DNA of 64,000 bases from assembly GCA_902801295.1 (NCBI GenBank), contig CADCHN010000004.1, positions 1-64,000 of the forward strand, written 5' to 3'. This DNA is from Oscillospiraceae bacterium. GTDB lineage: Bacteria; Bacillota; Clostridia; Oscillospirales; Oscillospiraceae. A program made the translations under genes and the position numbers. Under the pieces are notes generated by a model. It saw only the letters and a program-made list of their open reading frames with translations. It did not search any database and was not told where the DNA came from. Shown one piece after another: positions 43,399 to 52,550 of this stretch (position 1 is the stretch's first letter; every line of letters starts with the position of its first letter).

Positions 43399-44148
43399 AT
43401 GATCGATATTCACAGCCATGTTCTCCCGGGTATCGACGACGGGTCGGTGGACATGGATATGAGCCTGGAGATGCTCGCGATGGCGGCGGAGAGCGGCGTT
43501 CACACGATCGTTGCCACACCCCACTGCAACATCCCCGGAGAATATGATAATTACCGCTCGGCGGAGTTGGAGGAGCTCTTTCAGGAGCTTCGCTACGAGG
43601 CTGAGCGGGATGAGATCCCCGTTTGCCTCTGCCGCGGCATGGAGATTTACGCGACGCCCGAGCTGCCTGCACTGCTGCGCGAAAAGCGCGTCTGGACGCT
43701 CAACGGCGGTCCGTATTTCCTGATGGAGTTTTCCTTTGGTGAAAACCCGGACTTTTGCTGGGAGATTCTGCGGCAATGCGTCGACCTCGGATATCGGCCG
43801 ATCATCGCGCACCCTGAACGCTACTACTTCCTGCAGGACGACCCGGCACTTGCCTACGAGTGGTGCACCGCGGGCTTCGGTCTGCAGCTCAACAAAGGCA
43901 GCCTCCTCGGCCGCTTCGGGCCGGAGGTGCGCACTACGGCGGAACTGCTGCTGCGCCACGGTCTTGCTGCCTGTGTCGCGAGCGATGCCCATCGCCCCTT
44001 CGCGCGCAGCACCCACATGGCTGAGGTGCGGGCGTATTTGGACGAATATTTCGGCGAGGATTACCGCCGGCTGTTGCTGGAGGAAAATCCGGCCCGCATC
44101 CTGAACGGACGGGCGCTTCTCGGCTATGAGCCGATTCCCATTGATTGA
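43399..44148 (+). CDS. CpsB/YwqE-type tyrosine phosphatase (PHP fold)
   Basis: Manganese-dependent phosphatase of 249 residues that dephosphorylates the capsule tyrosine kinase. PHP metal ligands are visible in MIDIHSHVLPGIDDG, VATPHCN, AHPERYYFL and ASDAHRPFARS. Adjacent BY-kinase genes provide its expected substrate (phosphotyrosines in their C-terminal tails). It starts 16 bases after the ABC exporter with AAGGAG upstream and belongs to the same transcript. Confidence 0.94.
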   Translation: MIDIHSHVLPGIDDGSVDMDMSLEMLAMAAESGVHTIVATPHCNIPGEYDNYRSAELEELFQELRYEAERDEIPVCLCRGMEIYATPELPALLREKRVWTLNGGPYFLMEFSFGENPDFCWEILRQCVDLGYRPIIAHPERYYFLQDDPALAYEWCTAGFGLQLNKGSLLGRFGPEVRTTAELLLRHGLAACVASDAHRPFARSTHMAEVRAYLDEYFGEDYRRLLLEENPARILNGRALLGYEPIPID

Positions 44149-44173
44149 ATATATACACGAAGAGGAACAAGGT

Positions 44174-45049
44174 ATGAGCATTAAGACTTTCAGAACCATC
44201 ATTACGGCGTTTTTCCTGTGCGTCTTTGTCGTCTTCGCCGTCTATCGGGTGAGGATGTTCATGACTTCTGATAACAAGGCGCCGGTGATTACCGCCGAGT
44301 CGGATGTGATGAAAGCCAGCGTTTCGGTCACGGACGAGGAGCTGCTGGCCGGAATGCGCGCGGATGATAATGTTGACGGGGATGTGACCGATTCGCTGGT
44401 CGTCGCTTCCAAGTCCAAATTCATTAAAAAGGGGACCCTCCGTGTCAACTACGCGGCCTTTGACAAGAGCAACAACGTCGGCGTATATACAAGGGAACTG
44501 ACTTATACCGACTATGAGTCGCCGAAATTCCGGATCACGCGTCCGCTGCGCGTGATGGCCGGCGATTCGCGGCAGAATGTTGTCGAGTTTATCCGTGCCA
44601 ATGACTGTCTCGACGGCGAGATCACCCAGCAGATCATGTACACGCTGGGCGAGAGAAAAATGGTCAGCGACAAGGCCAGCGTCCAGACGCTGAATCTCCA
44701 GGTCACCAACAGCGCCGGCGATACCTCTCTGCTGGAGCTTGAGATCAGCTATGACGACTATGATACCTATTATACACAGGCACCGCTGCTGAGTGACTAT
44801 CTGATCTATACAAAGGTCGGAGAGACGCCGAACTATCGCGGTCTGTTGGCGGGCATCTGGGTCGGCGGCATGACCCATCCCTTCGCTGAGACCAATTTTG
44901 AGCCGTCCGACGTCAAGGTGAACAGCAAAATCGTGGACATTTATCGTCCGGGCATGTATACGGTGTATTATGTGCTCAACAAAACGAACCCGAACGGAAG
45001 CCATGAAACGCTTGGCACGGCCAGGCTGATCGTGATTGTGGAGGAATAA
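44174..45049 (+). CDS. Membrane protein with DUF5011-like Ig domains
   Basis: 291 residues: one N-terminal helix (about 7-28), then two to three extracellular beta-sandwich repeats of the DUF5011/HYR kind (ADDNVDGDVTDSLVV and NYAAFDKSNNVGVYTRELTY; a second copy with ANDCLDGEITQQIMY). ATG 44174 has AGAGGA upstream. It lies between the phosphatase and the kinases, so it may be a structural part of the polysaccharide assembly complex. No specific function recognised. Confidence 0.75.
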   Translation: MSIKTFRTIITAFFLCVFVVFAVYRVRMFMTSDNKAPVITAESDVMKASVSVTDEELLAGMRADDNVDGDVTDSLVVASKSKFIKKGTLRVNYAAFDKSNNVGVYTRELTYTDYESPKFRITRPLRVMAGDSRQNVVEFIRANDCLDGEITQQIMYTLGERKMVSDKASVQTLNLQVTNSAGDTSLLELEISYDDYDTYYTQAPLLSDYLIYTKVGETPNYRGLLAGIWVGGMTHPFAETNFEPSDVKVNSKIVDIYRPGMYTVYYVLNKTNPNGSHETLGTARLIVIVEE

Positions 45050-45052
45050 GGC

Positions 45053-46534
45053 ATGGAAGAGAAAACTGGTTTTACCGCTTTTTCGGATCAGCTTGACCTC
45101 TACAGCCTGATCCGCGACGTAGTCAAGAACATCGCCTTTATTCTGCTGGCGGCGCTTGCCGCCGCCATGATCGCAGATGTCGTTGTACGCGATAATTATC
45201 AAAACTCTTATTCTACCACCGCGACCTTCGTTGTCACCAGCAAAAACTCCAGCAACTATGCTTTCAGCAATTTGAACGCGGCTTCTGCCATGGCCGACAG
45301 CTACAGCAATATCCTCAACAGCAACCTCCTGCGCAAAAAAGTCTGCCAGGATCTGAATGTCCCCAGCTTCGACGCCCAGGCGAGTTCCCGCGTTGTCTCC
45401 GGAACCAACCTGATGACTTTGCGCGTCACCTCCAGTACACCCCAGAAGGCTTACATGACCATTCGTTCCATCATGCGCACGATCAACAGTCTGACTGGTT
45501 ACGTCTCGGACAACATGGTCATGGAGGTGCTCCAGGAGCCGCAGGTTCCGACGAGCCCGGATTCCTCTGTCTCTGTCAAGCGGCAAACGCGGCGCGCCTT
45601 CCTCATTGCCGCCGCCCTCAGCACCGCCGGCTTCCTCTATCTGTCCTACATGCGCGACACCGTCAAGGGCGAGGACGAAATGAAGGACAAGCTGGATGCG
45701 GACTCTCTGGGCGCGCTGTATCACGATCCGAGCTATCACTCCGTGAGCGACTTTTTCCGCCGCGCCAAGAGCAAGCATCTGGTCTCTGATCTTAACGCAC
45801 GCTTTGAATATGTGGAACGCAACAAAAAGATCGCCACAATGATCTCCGGCATTGCGCGGAAAAAGGGCGCCAAGACGATCCTGGTCACCAGCGTGCGCGA
45901 GCACGAGGGCAAATCCACCTTCTCGGCAAACCTTGCCCTGACGCTCGCCCGGCAATCCGCCTCGGTGCTCCTGATTGACGGCGATATGCGCCGCCCGACG
46001 CTCAACAAGCTGTTCCTGAAGCCGGGCGAAAAGCTGGAGGCCTGCCTGGGCGATATGCTGCAAGGTAAGGCCAGCATGACAAACGTCATATACAACGATA
46101 AAGATCACGGCATTGATCTGCTGCTTAACGACAAAGACTACCCGAATTCCACCGATATCGTTTCTTCTCATTATATGGAACGACTGGTGGAGGTGGCCTC
46201 CAAAAGCTTTGACTATATCGTCATCGACTCGCCTCCCATGTCCATTATGGCGGACGCCGAGGTGCTGGCGAGCCTGGCGGATCTGAGCCTGCTGGTTGTC
46301 GGCTACGATACGGTGCCGACGCCGGAGATCAACGACGCCATCGACTCTCTGCGCGACTGTCGGGCGGAATTCATCGGCTGCGTGCTCAACAACGTTCACA
46401 CGCTGCCCGGCGCTCACCGTACCGTCGGCGGCTACGGCGGTTACGGCAGATACAGCCGTTACAGCAAGTATTCGCACTATCAGCGCTACGGGAAATACGG
46501 CGGCTACGGCCACTACGGCGACGGCTCCAAGTAA
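45053..46534 (+). CDS. Chain-length regulator/BY-type tyrosine kinase fusion, copy 1
   Basis: 493 residues: a Wzz-like membrane part (helices at about 25-45 and 180-198) fused to a BY-kinase. The P-loop is atypical, SVREHEGKST instead of the usual PGEGKS; Walker A' is LLIDGDMRRP and Walker B VIDSPP. The tail is a Tyr/Gly/His-rich cluster (for example YGRYSRYSKYSHYQRYGKY), the autophosphorylation site. Together these control polymer length through the phosphatase upstream. GGAGG precedes the ATG, and the start is three bases after the preceding stop. Confidence 0.93.
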   Translation: MEEKTGFTAFSDQLDLYSLIRDVVKNIAFILLAALAAAMIADVVVRDNYQNSYSTTATFVVTSKNSSNYAFSNLNAASAMADSYSNILNSNLLRKKVCQDLNVPSFDAQASSRVVSGTNLMTLRVTSSTPQKAYMTIRSIMRTINSLTGYVSDNMVMEVLQEPQVPTSPDSSVSVKRQTRRAFLIAAALSTAGFLYLSYMRDTVKGEDEMKDKLDADSLGALYHDPSYHSVSDFFRRAKSKHLVSDLNARFEYVERNKKIATMISGIARKKGAKTILVTSVREHEGKSTFSANLALTLARQSASVLLIDGDMRRPTLNKLFLKPGEKLEACLGDMLQGKASMTNVIYNDKDHGIDLLLNDKDYPNSTDIVSSHYMERLVEVASKSFDYIVIDSPPMSIMADAEVLASLADLSLLVVGYDTVPTPEINDAIDSLRDCRAEFIGCVLNNVHTLPGAHRTVGGYGGYGRYSRYSKYSHYQRYGKYGGYGHYGDGSK

Positions 46535-46557
46535 TGCAAATCGGGAAGGACACAGGC

Positions 46558-48030
46558 ATGAACGAAAACGCTACAAATACTGCGGTGAAACCCGAGAACG
46601 CAGACAGCATCGAGCTGACCTCTCTTGCCAGAGACATGCTGCACCGGCTCAAACGCTTCTGGTGGGTGATTGTCCTCTTAACGGCTCTCGTTGCCTTTCT
46701 CTTCTATTACCATTCCAGCACCTCCTATACGGCCCGCTATGTTGCGGAGGCCACGGTCTCTGTGGAAATCGTCAACGGCGGCCAGTATGCCAACCAGAAC
46801 ACCGCCGAGCAGATGGGCAAGGTTTTCCCCTATATTCTGACCAGCGGCGCCCTCTCCGATGTCATTGCCAACGACCTTGGTACGACAGATGTGCCCGGTA
46901 CGATCCAGGTTACCAGCATTCGCGGCACGAACCTGCTGACGATTGACGTCACCGCCAGCGACCCCGAAATGGCGTACAACATCCTGCAGTCGGTGCTGAA
47001 AAACTACCCGGAGGTTGCCAAGTTCGTCGTCGGTCAGACAAATCTGACAATGGTTGACGACAGCGGCATTCCCAGCGATACCGGTCGCAGCTCGGTGCTG
47101 CGCGGCTCGCTGCGTCGCGGCGCGCTGATTGGTTTTGCGCTCGGCGTCCTTCTGCTTTTGGCTTACACGCTCAATACCCGCACCATCCGCGGCGAGGCGG
47201 AGCTGCGAGCGCTGCTGAACATTCCCTGCTTCGGCTCTCTGCCGCTGGTCCGGCGCAAGCGCCGCACCCAGGTCATCAACAGCGAGATCAATATGCTCTT
47301 TGACCGCAACTGCGAGGATTATATCGAGGCCATGCGTTTGATCCGCACCCGCCTGGAGCGCCAGCTCGGCAATAAAAAGGTCATCATGGTCACAAGCTCC
47401 ATCCCCGGCGAGGGCAAGTCCACGGTCGCGGCAAACCTCGCGATCTCCTTTGCTCAGAAGGGGAAGAAGGTCATCCTCGTCGACTGCGACCTGCGCAATC
47501 CCTCGCAGGGCAGCATTTTCAACCTCGCGGGAGGCTATCCCGGTCTGGCTTCCATCCTCAAGGGTGAATCCAAGCTGGAGGATTCTCTCGTCGAAGTGAC
47601 CCACAATGATGCTCCGATCGGCCTTACCGTTCTCTCCGGCGGCGACAAGCAGACGCGCTCGGTCGAGATCATGGGCAGCGATGAAATGGGCGAGCTGCTC
47701 GAAAACCTCAGTGCCCGGGCCGATCTCGTCATCCTCGACACGCCGCCCTCCGCAATGCTGGTCGACGCGATGATCCTGGCCCGCCATGCAGACGGTGTGG
47801 TCTACGTCGTCATGAACGACTATGCCAAGCGCCGCTTCATCTACAAGGGCATTGAGGAACTGACCGAAAACTCCGTGCCGGTGCTCGGATGCCTGCTCAA
47901 CGGCGCGCACGGCCGCCTCGGCCGCTACGGCTATTACGGCCACTACGGCCACTATGGCCGCTACGGTTACGGATACGGCTACAGCAGCAAGAACTACAAG
48001 AGCAAAACGAGCGAGAAAGACAAGACCTGA
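46558..48030 (+). CDS. Chain-length regulator/BY-type tyrosine kinase fusion, copy 2
   Basis: 490 residues with the same Wzz-plus-kinase layout: helices at about 37-55 and 190-205, canonical P-loop SSIPGEGKST, Walker A' ILVDCDLRNP and Walker B VILDTPPS. The tail YGYYGHYGHYGRYGYGYGYS is again Tyr-rich but differs from copy 1. ATG 46558 is preferred because AAGGA lies upstream; ATG 46534, overlapping the previous stop, has no SD. The low similarity to copy 1 outside motifs argues for an old duplication or separate origin. Confidence 0.93.
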   Translation: MNENATNTAVKPENADSIELTSLARDMLHRLKRFWWVIVLLTALVAFLFYYHSSTSYTARYVAEATVSVEIVNGGQYANQNTAEQMGKVFPYILTSGALSDVIANDLGTTDVPGTIQVTSIRGTNLLTIDVTASDPEMAYNILQSVLKNYPEVAKFVVGQTNLTMVDDSGIPSDTGRSSVLRGSLRRGALIGFALGVLLLLAYTLNTRTIRGEAELRALLNIPCFGSLPLVRRKRRTQVINSEINMLFDRNCEDYIEAMRLIRTRLERQLGNKKVIMVTSSIPGEGKSTVAANLAISFAQKGKKVILVDCDLRNPSQGSIFNLAGGYPGLASILKGESKLEDSLVEVTHNDAPIGLTVLSGGDKQTRSVEIMGSDEMGELLENLSARADLVILDTPPSAMLVDAMILARHADGVVYVVMNDYAKRRFIYKGIEELTENSVPVLGCLLNGAHGRLGRYGYYGHYGHYGRYGYGYGYSSKNYKSKTSEKDKT

Positions 48031-48066
48031 GCGACCCACAGACCTGCGAAGTCGAATAATCATCCA

Positions 48067-48939
48067 ATGAAAAAACTACTCTGGATTCGTATTCTTCTGA
48101 TTCTCGCCGTGCTGGTGTTTCTGCTGGTAGCGCTCTGCGCGTTTTCCGCATATCAGTCCGCGCACACGCTCATTGTGACAAACTATGAGCTGTCCGCTCC
48201 CATCCAAAACCCGCTGCGTATCGTTCAGCTGACCGATCTGCATTGTCGCTCTTTTGGGGAGGGCAATCAGGAACTGCTTGACATCATCCGCGGACTGAAT
48301 CCGGATCTCATTCTGATGACCGGTGACATGGTCAATGGTGGGGAAGAAGAAATCGACGTGGTTCTGCGCTTGATCGAGCAGCTGAAGGAACACTCTCCCG
48401 TCTATTTCGGATACGGCAACCATGAGACGGATTGGGAGAAACGCTTCGGCCCGCTGCGCCCCGCGCTGGAGGAAGCCGGCGCCATCGTCCTGAATACAGA
48501 GTATCTGGATGTTGAATACTGCGGAAACGCGCTGCGCGTCGGCGGCTACGCCGGATACTACCGCGCGCCGGTTATGACGACGAGCGACCGGGAACAGCGC
48601 GCGTACGAACTGCGGTTTGCCGATGAGTTTGAAGCCACTGAACGCTATACCATCCTCTTAAGCCACGTTCCCACGGCCTGGCTCGACTGGGAGCATCGCG
48701 ATGATTATTTCGTCGACCTGGCCTTCTGCGGCCACTATCACGGCGGCCAAATCCGGCTGCCGCTGATCGGCGGCCTGATTGCCCCGAATATCGGGTATTT
48801 TCCGCCCTATACCAAAGGCCTTTACATAGGCAAAACCGCCGCGGTCGTGCTGTCGGCCGGCCTCGGATCGGAGCAAAAGTTCCCTCGCATCAATAATCCC
48901 GGCGAGATCGTCTGCCTGGACCTTCTCCCACTGTCATAA
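48067..48939 (+). CDS. Membrane-anchored metallophosphoesterase (YkuE-like)
   Basis: 290 residues: one N-terminal helix (about 7-29), then a calcineurin-like fold with all metal motifs: IVQLTDLHC, LILMTGDMV, YGNHETDW, LSHVPTAW and CGHYHGGQ. Homologues act on phospholipid head groups or lipid-linked phosphates at the envelope; here, among polysaccharide genes, it may recycle a lipid phosphate carrier (inference). It starts 36 bases after the second kinase; no strong SD was seen. Confidence 0.9.
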   Translation: MKKLLWIRILLILAVLVFLLVALCAFSAYQSAHTLIVTNYELSAPIQNPLRIVQLTDLHCRSFGEGNQELLDIIRGLNPDLILMTGDMVNGGEEEIDVVLRLIEQLKEHSPVYFGYGNHETDWEKRFGPLRPALEEAGAIVLNTEYLDVEYCGNALRVGGYAGYYRAPVMTTSDREQRAYELRFADEFEATERYTILLSHVPTAWLDWEHRDDYFVDLAFCGHYHGGQIRLPLIGGLIAPNIGYFPPYTKGLYIGKTAAVVLSAGLGSEQKFPRINNPGEIVCLDLLPLS

Positions 48940-48952
48940 GAGGTGGAAGCCA

Positions 48953-49558
48953 ATGTACAAAAACGGGGTCAAGCGTGTGCTTGACTGTGTGATCGCCGCG
49001 CTGCTGCTGCTCGTGGGGGCGATCCCAATGGGGCTGATCGCGCTCGCGGTCAAGATTGACTCTCCCGGACCGGCTCTCTTCCGGCAAAAGCGCATCGGCA
49101 AAGACGGCAGGATCTTTGAAATGCTGAAGTTTCGCAGCATGTGTCTCAACGCCGAGCACACTGGCAGCGGCGTCTACTCCGAGAAGGGCGACCGCCGCGT
49201 GACGCGTGTTGGAAGATTCCTCCGCGCCACCAGTCTGGACGAGCTGCCCCAGGCCATCAACATCCTGCGCGGCGATATGTCGCTGATCGGGCCGCGGCCT
49301 CCGCTGACCTATCACCCCTGGCCCTATGAACAATATACCGCCGAGCAGAGACGAATGTTTGAGGTGCGTCCCGGCCTCACCGGGTGGGCGCAGATCAACG
49401 GCCGCAAGGGCGTGGAATGGCACAAACGCATCGAACTGAACATCTGGTACGTCGATCATGTGTCGTTTCTGCTCGATCTCAAGATTTTCTTTTTGACTAT
49501 TTTTAAAGTCCTCCGCAATGAGGACAATGTGAACCAGGGCGTAACATTGAAAGAATAA
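48953..49558 (+). CDS. Initiating undecaprenyl-phosphate sugar transferase
   Basis: A short (201-residue) polyprenyl-phosphate hexose-1-phosphate transferase with one membrane helix (about 10-35). It puts the first sugar phosphate on the lipid carrier. Typical stretches: [54 protein letters not shown] and [18 protein letters not shown] precedes the ATG. It lacks the extra N-terminal helices of WbaP/WcaJ and so resembles PglC-like and EpsL-like enzymes. The sugar cannot be deduced. Confidence 0.95.
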   Translation: MYKNGVKRVLDCVIAALLLLVGAIPMGLIALAVKIDSPGPALFRQKRIGKDGRIFEMLKFRSMCLNAEHTGSGVYSEKGDRRVTRVGRFLRATSLDELPQAINILRGDMSLIGPRPPLTYHPWPYEQYTAEQRRMFEVRPGLTGWAQINGRKGVEWHKRIELNIWYVDHVSFLLDLKIFFLTIFKVLRNEDNVNQGVTLKE

Positions 49559-49573
49559 AAGGAAGATGTCAAC

Positions 49574-50425
49574 ATGGCTTTGAAGATGATGTACATCACG
49601 CGCAACCCGGACGTCGCCCGTATTGCCGAGGAGGCAGGCGTCGACCGCATCTGGGTGGATCTTGAATATATCGGAAAGGCCGAGCGGCAGGTCGGTATCG
49701 ACTCCGTACAGTCGCACCACAGCATTGAGGATATCAGGACGATCCGTGCTGTCGTCAGCCGATCGGAGCTTCTGGTACGGGTCAATCCCATTCATGAGGC
49801 CACCGCGGACTACGGCGATTCCCGGTCCGAGATCGAGGATGCCATCGCCGCCGGCGCGGATCTGCTGATGCTGCCGTATTTCAAAACCGTCGCGGAGGTT
49901 GAGACCTTTTTGCGCATTGTCGACGGCCGCGTCAAGACCGTCCTGCTGCTCGAGACGCCGGAGGCTGTTGAACTGGTCGATGAGATTCTGCGTCTGCCCG
50001 GAATTGACGAGATCCACATCGGACTCAATGATCTGAGCCTGGGTTACAAGCTTCCGTTCATGTTTGAGCTGCTGGCCAACGGCACGGTCGAACGCCTGTG
50101 CCTCAAGTTCCGTGAGGCGGGCATTCCCTACGGCTTTGGCGGCATCGCCTCACTCGGCAAGGGCTTGCTCCCGGCAGAGGACGTCATTCGCGAGCATTAT
50201 CGGCTTGGCTCGACCCGCGTGATTCTGTCCCGCAGCTTCTGCAACGCCATGAATATCAAGGATGTTGACGAAGTGCGGCGCGTGTTCCTTGAGGGCATCC
50301 GAAAGATTCGCGCCTATGAGCAGGAATGCGAGCGGCACGCCGCCTTCTTCTGGGACAACCGGAGAGAGGCGGTATCCGTGATCCGCGCCGTCAGTGAGCG
50401 GCTTGCTAAAGAGAGGAAAGTATGA
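49574..50425 (+). CDS. HpcH/HpaI-type aldolase/citrate-lyase family enzyme
   Basis: 283-residue TIM barrel. RIWVDLEYIG, SELLVRVNP, GADLLMLPYFKTVAEVE, VLLLETPEAVE and HIGLNDLSLG correspond to the metal- and pyruvate-binding stretches of the HpaI family, which make or split 4-hydroxy-2-oxo acids with a divalent metal. The stop overlaps the next start by four bases (ATGA), so it is translationally coupled to the 2-hydroxyacid dehydrogenase. The pair may supply a hydroxy-acid substituent for the polysaccharide. Substrate unknown. Confidence 0.88.
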   Translation: MALKMMYITRNPDVARIAEEAGVDRIWVDLEYIGKAERQVGIDSVQSHHSIEDIRTIRAVVSRSELLVRVNPIHEATADYGDSRSEIEDAIAAGADLLMLPYFKTVAEVETFLRIVDGRVKTVLLLETPEAVELVDEILRLPGIDEIHIGLNDLSLGYKLPFMFELLANGTVERLCLKFREAGIPYGFGGIASLGKGLLPAEDVIREHYRLGSTRVILSRSFCNAMNIKDVDEVRRVFLEGIRKIRAYEQECERHAAFFWDNRREAVSVIRAVSERLAKERKV

Positions 50426-51378
50426 ACCTGCTGATCGGCGGCTCCTGGCAGGGAGCGAAAGACTATCTGGACGAGATCCGCGCCATGGGGCACGAGGTTG
50501 TTTTCCTGCAGCAGGAACGCGATCCCGTCCCGGTCGATCCCAGTTGGGTGGAGGGCGTGATCGGCAACGGCTTTTTCCTCTACCATCCGATCAATGATTA
50601 TGTAAACCTGAAATACATTCAGGTTATCAGCGCCGGTCTGGACCGCGTCCCGGTGGACGAGGTTCGGCGGCGCGGCATCACGCTGAAGAATGCCCGCGGC
50701 GTTTACAGCGGCCCGATGTCGGAGCACGCCGTCTGGGCGGTGCTGACGCTCTATCGGCAAAAGGCGTATTTCATGGAGAACCAGGCGAAGCACGTCTGGA
50801 ACAAGCTCCGGATGATTCCGGAGCTTGGCGGAAAGACCGTGTGCGTCCTCGGCTGCGGCAGCGTTGGCACGGCCTGTGCGGAACGCTTCGGCGGCATGGG
50901 CTGCCGCGTGATCGGCGTCAACCGCACGCCGCGTGAGAATGCGGCCTTTGAAAGGATCTATTCCTTTTCCGAGATGGCGAATGCGCTGAATATGGCCGAT
51001 ATCGTCGTCGTGACCCTGCCGCTCCATGACGAGACGAGGGGCCTTGTGAACGCCGAGCGTTTTGCGCAGATGAAAGAAGGCGCGATCCTCGTGAACATCG
51101 CCCGCGGCCCGCTGGTGGATACGGCGGCGCTGCTTGACGCGCTGGACGCTCGCCTCGGAGACACCGAATCGACCGGCCGTCCCGGAGACACCGAATCGAC
51201 CGGCCGCCTCGGCGGCGCGGCGCTTGATGTCTTCGAAACCGAACCTCTCCCCGCGGACAGTCCCCTCTGGGACCGCCCCGACGTCCTCATCACCCCCCAC
51301 AACAGCTTCATGGGGGAGGGCAACGCCGAGCGGTTGAACGCGCTCATCATGAAAAACCTCGCGCAGATGGAGAAATAA
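50422..51378 (+). CDS. NAD-dependent D-2-hydroxyacid dehydrogenase with tandem-duplicated insert
   Basis: 318 residues. The Rossmann domain shows VLGCGSVGTACAERF; catalytic Arg is in NIARGPLVD, Glu in FETEPLP and His in TPHNSF. The enzyme reversibly reduces a 2-oxo acid to a D-2-hydroxy acid. Between DALDAR and LGGAALDVF, where relatives run straight through, an extra two-copy segment LGDTESTGR/PGDTESTGR is encoded by a 27-bp tandem duplication. AGAGGAAAG precedes the ATG within the aldolase gene. Confidence 0.9.
   Translation: MNLLIGGSWQGAKDYLDEIRAMGHEVVFLQQERDPVPVDPSWVEGVIGNGFFLYHPINDYVNLKYIQVISAGLDRVPVDEVRRRGITLKNARGVYSGPMSEHAVWAVLTLYRQKAYFMENQAKHVWNKLRMIPELGGKTVCVLGCGSVGTACAERFGGMGCRVIGVNRTPRENAAFERIYSFSEMANALNMADIVVVTLPLHDETRGLVNAERFAQMKEGAILVNIARGPLVDTAALLDALDARLGDTESTGRPGDTESTGRLGGAALDVFETEPLPADSPLWDRPDVLITPHNSFMGEGNAERLNALIMKNLAQMEK
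51154..51207 (+). repeat. 27-bp in-frame tandem duplication in the dehydrogenase gene
   Basis: The two units 51154-51180 and 51181-51207 differ by only a couple of bases and add about 18 residues to an otherwise conserved loop before the catalytic Glu. Confidence 0.85.
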
Positions 51379-51399
51379 TATCAATTGGAGTTTGTACCG

Positions 51400-52509
51400 A
51401 TGAAGATTCTCTATGTGGCCACCGTCCGCAGTCATATCGGTCAATTTCATATGCCGGTGATCCGGGAGCTGAAAAAGACCGGGCACGAGGTACATGCTGC
51501 TTTCCATGATAATTCGTCAGACAAACCGGGACTGGATCTCAGCCCGATCAATCAGACCTTTGAAGTGCCCTTTGTGCGCAGCCCGTACAGCTTGCAGAAT
51601 ATCAAAGCCTACCAGGTGTTGAAGAAGATCATCGACCGCGAAAACTATGACATCATTCACTGTCACACACCGATGGGGGCTGTTGTTACCAGGCTTGCCG
51701 CGCGGAATGCCCGGAAGCGGGGGACGAAAGTCTTTTATACTGCGCACGGTTTTCATTTCTACCAAGGCGCACCGATGAAAAACTGGCTGTTTTTCTATCC
51801 GGTCGAAAAGTACCTCTCTCAATATACCGACGTTTTGATTACAATCAATCAGGAAGACTATGATCTTGCCCAAAAGCGCCGTTTCAGAGCAGGAAAGATC
51901 GTCAAAGTGAACGGCGTCGGTGTGGATTTATCCAGATTCCATGTTGCGACAGAGAAGGAAAAACAGGCGGCTAGAGCCGAACTTGGGCTGAAATCGAATC
52001 AATTCGTTTTGCTCTATGCGGCCGATTTATCCGTGCGCAAGAATCAGCCGATGATCTTCCGGGCCATGGCACGGCTCAAGGATGAGTGCCCGAACCTGAT
52101 TGCCTTGATGCCCGGGCAGCCGATCTTGAAGGATGAATACGAAAAGCAGTGCAGCGAGCTTGGTATTTCTCAGATGGTGCAGCTCATGGGATACCGTCGG
52201 GATATTGATAAGCTGCTGGCCGCCTGCGATTGCGTGATTTCGTCCAGTCGTCAGGAAGGCTTGCCGATGAATCTCATCGAAGCTGCCGCCAGCGGTAAGT
52301 TCATCATTGCCACAAATGTCCGCGGCAATGCCGACGTCGTCAGACAGACCGGCTCCGGCGTTCTGGTGCCTTTGAATGATGACACTGCAATGGCAGATGA
52401 AATCCGAAAAACAATGGATAACCGTCCCGGGGCCAACTGCAGCAGAGTCAGTGTGTTTGACGAGAAAGAGATCGTTCAAACAGTGCTTGACTTGTATCGG
52501 TCTTGTTAA
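51400..52509 (+). CDS. Glycosyltransferase family 4 (GT-B)
   Basis: 369 residues. The N-terminal acceptor domain (MKILYVATVRSHIGQFHMPV, IIHCHTPMGAVVTRLAA, FYTAHGFHFYQGAPMKNW) and the C-terminal donor domain (LLYAADLSVRKNQPM, SSRQEGLPMNLIEAAASG with the E-x7-E signature) are typical of GT4 enzymes such as EpsD. It adds a sugar to the lipid-linked repeat unit on the cytoplasmic side. ATG 51400 has GGAG ten bases upstream; the earlier in-frame TTG has no good SD. Confidence 0.93.
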   Translation: MKILYVATVRSHIGQFHMPVIRELKKTGHEVHAAFHDNSSDKPGLDLSPINQTFEVPFVRSPYSLQNIKAYQVLKKIIDRENYDIIHCHTPMGAVVTRLAARNARKRGTKVFYTAHGFHFYQGAPMKNWLFFYPVEKYLSQYTDVLITINQEDYDLAQKRRFRAGKIVKVNGVGVDLSRFHVATEKEKQAARAELGLKSNQFVLLYAADLSVRKNQPMIFRAMARLKDECPNLIALMPGQPILKDEYEKQCSELGISQMVQLMGYRRDIDKLLAACDCVISSSRQEGLPMNLIEAAASGKFIIATNVRGNADVVRQTGSGVLVPLNDDTAMADEIRKTMDNRPGANCSRVSVFDEKEIVQTVLDLYRSC

Positions 52510-52550
52510 AAGAACGAACTTAGTTCGGAGCAAAAGAAAGGATAGCTCCT

